DNA of 37,938 nt from contig JAFQBA010000005.1 in NCBI GenBank assembly GCA_017416845.1, positions 1 through 37,938 of the forward strand, read 5' to 3'. A program made the position numbers and the translations under genes. The DNA is from Clostridia bacterium. GTDB lineage: Bacteria; Bacillota; Clostridia; UMGS1810. The first letter of the stretch is position 1; every line of letters begins with the position of its first letter. The notes under the pieces were generated by a model. The model worked only from the letters and a program-made list of their open reading frames with translations. It searched no databases and was not told where the DNA came from. This document shows positions 36,085-37,938 of this stretch, one piece after another.

Positions 36085-37365
36085 ATGAAAAAAAGAATTT
36101 CAATGTGCGTTCTGTTAATTGTCATTACTGTTGCACAGATGGTTGCACCCATCGGCGCATATGCAGCAAGCGTAAACGGAGCCTACATTTCATCTCAGGG
36201 AGCCTGCGTAATGGATTTTGAAACCGGCGAGGTTTATTATCAGCACAACGGAAACTCAGCAAGAGTTCCTGCAAGCATGACAAAAATCATGAATATGTAT
36301 TGTATTTATGAAGCAATTTCAAACGGTGAAATCGGCTATGATACTCTTGTTCCCATAAGCAGTAATGTGTATTACAAATCTCGAAATCCCCTCTATCAGA
36401 ACATGATACCGCTCAATTATAACACTCCGTATACAGTAAAAGAAATGATAGATATAATTGTGGTTCACTCTGCCAGTGCGGCGGCTGTTGCTGTAGCAGA
36501 GCTGATTGACGGAACAGAGTCTGCTTATGCTGCCAGAATGACCCGCACCGCAAGGGAAATGGGCATAAATGCCACATTCTACGACAGTTGCGGTGTTGCA
36601 GATAACCGCATAACTCCCATTGGCATGGCGACTCTTGCAAGAAACATAATTACAAAATATCCGGGTATTCTCGAGGTAAGTGCTCAAAAAGGAGTATATT
36701 TCCACGGCGTATATTATCGCACAAGCAACCATCTTTTAGATACCAATTACTATGAGGGCGCCGACGGTCTTAAAACAGGAACCGGTTCCGTTGCAGGAGC
36801 GTGCTTTTGCGGCACAGCAATCCGCAACGGCAGACGAATGATTTCAGTTACCATGGGATCATCATCTGCCACACAGCGTTTTGTTGATTCTGCAAGACTT
36901 CTTGACTTTGGGTTCCTTTCTGCCAAAAACAAATACGACAGCATCTATTTTTCAGATATGTCAACGTTTGTAAACGGAAATGAAATGCCAACCTTTGCCC
37001 GCATTGCAAATCCCTCGTGTGCAGTGATTATACTTGAGGATTTACAAAACTACGGTTTTGATGCTTTTTGGGACAGCGAGAGTAAAACCTTACATCTCAG
37101 TTTTAATCCCGACAAAGAAATAAAGCCCATGGCACTTGAGAGCTACAAGGGTAAAACGGGTCAGAAAGCATATTCGGTCTACACCCAAGAAAAGGTGAAT
37201 GTTATAGTTGAAACCGAGGCGGGAAGCTATCAGTTTGAAAACATATATAACCTTAACGGATATATATGTGCATCTGTTGACGAGTTCAAAGCAATGTATG
37301 ATTTCGTCTGGGACGGTGACACACGCTCGATTCACATAAACACAACCTCAAAGGATGCAGCATAA
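36085..37365 (+). CDS. D-alanyl-D-alanine carboxypeptidase (S11) with stalk domain
   Basis: A 426-residue exported penicillin-binding enzyme that trims the terminal D-Ala of peptidoglycan stem peptides. The signal peptide ends near AYA-ASV. The SxxK motif is Ser64-Met-Thr-Lys67, and the KTG motif is Lys230-Thr-Gly232. The middle motif, normally Ser-x-Asn, reads Ser129-Ala-Ser131 (codon AGT at 36475-36477), an unusual change. Residues about 293-424 form a copper-amine-oxidase-N-like stalk region in place of the usual PBP5 C-terminal domain. No clear C-terminal membrane anchor is seen. AAGGAG precedes the ATG. It is likely cotranscribed with ispE. Confidence 0.88.
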   Translation: MKKRISMCVLLIVITVAQMVAPIGAYAASVNGAYISSQGACVMDFETGEVYYQHNGNSARVPASMTKIMNMYCIYEAISNGEIGYDTLVPISSNVYYKSRNPLYQNMIPLNYNTPYTVKEMIDIIVVHSASAAAVAVAELIDGTESAYAARMTRTAREMGINATFYDSCGVADNRITPIGMATLARNIITKYPGILEVSAQKGVYFHGVYYRTSNHLLDTNYYEGADGLKTGTGSVAGACFCGTAIRNGRRMISVTMGSSSATQRFVDSARLLDFGFLSAKNKYDSIYFSDMSTFVNGNEMPTFARIANPSCAVIILEDLQNYGFDAFWDSESKTLHLSFNPDKEIKPMALESYKGKTGQKAYSVYTQEKVNVIVETEAGSYQFENIYNLNGYICASVDEFKAMYDFVWDGDTRSIHINTTSKDAA

Positions 37366-37390
37366 GAATATTTAATGTGAAACAACACAA

Positions 37391-37436
37391 AACCGAATGT
37401 AAAACACTTGTTGGGTTTTACATTCGGTTTTCTTTT
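37391..37436. terminator. Bidirectional intrinsic terminator
   Basis: A 15-bp perfect stem, AACCGAATGTAAAAC (37391-37405) with GTTTTACATTCGGTT (37415-37429), followed by TTTCTTTTT. It lies between the convergent carboxypeptidase and serpin genes. Confidence 0.9.
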
Positions 37437-37463
37437 TGGTAATGTTTAATTCAAAAACCAATT

Positions 37464-37938
37464 TTAATTTGCAAAAGCATACTCTCCCACAAAGAGAATT
37501 TCGCCGTTTGCATCGTCTTTTATAACGAAAGTAAAAGGTTTGTTAAATTTGATTTCAACAGGCTCGGGAGGAATGTTCGCGCTGGCCCCATCCATTGAAA
37601 GTGCTGTAACTGCGGCGGCTTCGGTGCCTTCTTCGTTGACATCTATATATGTTTTGTGAAAAACAGAGTCAATCCACATATTGCCATAATCAAACATATT
37701 TTTAAAATCGGCAGTTTTTTTTGAAAATGCTTTTTCAATTCCAAGTTCCTTTAAAATCGCTTCCATTTTGGAGGCGTATTCAATTTTAAACTTTGGCATG
37801 GAAAGTGCAACATATTTTGATGTGAACCGGGCATTGTTAAGCGCCTCTTCAGGAGCAAAGTCTGAATCAGACATTAAAAGATACATGCGCACATCCACAC
37901 CGTCAACGGTTTTTGTACCAAGGTACTTTCCGTTCTCA
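37464..37938 (-). CDS. Serpin family protease inhibitor, 5' end outside window
   Basis: Only the C-terminal part (about 158 residues) is present; the frame runs open off the right edge. The hinge VNEEGTEAAAVTA and the shutter-side IKFNKPFTFVI followed by GEILFVGEY are diagnostic of serpins, which trap serine or cysteine proteases by inserting the reactive loop. The small-residue hinge (Thr at P14, Ala at P12-P10) predicts an inhibitory serpin. Counting as in alpha-1-antitrypsin puts Ala-Ser at P1-P1', but the loop is about five residues longer, so the bond is uncertain. Whether a signal peptide exists cannot be seen. Known gut-bacterial serpins are secreted or surface-bound and act on host or bacterial proteases. 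Confidence 0.93.
   Translation of the reverse strand, partial: ENGKYLGTKTVDGVDVRMYLLMSDSDFAPEEALNNARFTSKYVALSMPKFKIEYASKMEAILKELGIEKAFSKKTADFKNMFDYGNMWIDSVFHKTYIDVNEEGTEAAAVTALSMDGASANIPPEPVEIKFNKPFTFVIKDDANGEILFVGEYAFAN

Overview
The window reads as a chromosomal segment of a low-GC, Gram-positive, endospore-forming Clostridia-type bacterium, most likely a gut-associated fermenter. The evidence is a full-length spoIIE, near-consensus TTGACA/TATAAT promoters with 17-bp spacers, strong AGGAGG-type ribosome binding sites, CAP and copper-amine-oxidase stalk domain surface proteins, an ECF S-component, and the stem-loop intergenic repeat found in many Clostridia. No rRNA, tRNA, CRISPR array, prophage or transposase gene was seen. 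The species cannot be named from the sequence alone.

Layout. (1) 1-10.3 kb, + strand: a carbohydrate-related accessory block. It holds an SGNH-type hydrolase, a GNAT-like acyltransferase, two different cytosolic DUF4838 glycosidase-like proteins, and between them a 1372-residue secreted heparinase II/III-like lyase with a duplicated N-terminal module and a DNRLRE-type domain. A palindromic Clostridial repeat lies at 1.8-1.95 kb. (2) 10.4-14.2 kb, - strand: four membrane or surface genes of unknown function in one operon, ending in a zinc-ribbon/TM/leucine-rich-repeat protein. (3) 14.4-15.4 kb: a secreted stalk-plus-CAP protein. (4) 15.5-19.8 kb, - strand: glycerate 2-kinase, a mannosylglycerate-hydrolase-like GH63-type glycosidase and enolase. 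Together these could take a glycosylglycerate to glycerate, 2-phosphoglycerate and PEP. (5) 20.0-23.3 kb, + strand and divergent from (4): lactate racemase LarA with all recognised catalytic positions, an ECF S-component, a nitroreductase and an EamA transporter. (6) 23.5-27.5 kb: a lipoprotein, spoIIE, and a small membrane protein behind a Spo0A-box-like promoter. (7) 27.6-31.8 kb: a folC-rsuA-tex operon with a perfect consensus promoter. (8) 31.8-37.4 kb: an SGNH hydrolase with repeated operator-like sites, then two paralogous four-helix membrane proteins (one with nine exact-length 27-bp repeats), a DUF1836 regulator, ispE and a D,D-carboxypeptidase. (9) The window ends inside a serpin gene on the - strand.

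The most interesting points are the glycerate kinase/glycosidase/enolase cluster back-to-back with the larA operon, the 91-nt hairpin in front of enolase, the DUF4838/heparinase block with a palindrome inside one promoter, the four-gene zinc-ribbon surface operon, and the operator-like repeats upstream of the second SGNH gene. Start codons were chosen by ribosome binding site. Several genes begin inside the longest open frame, and one uses TTG and one GTG.
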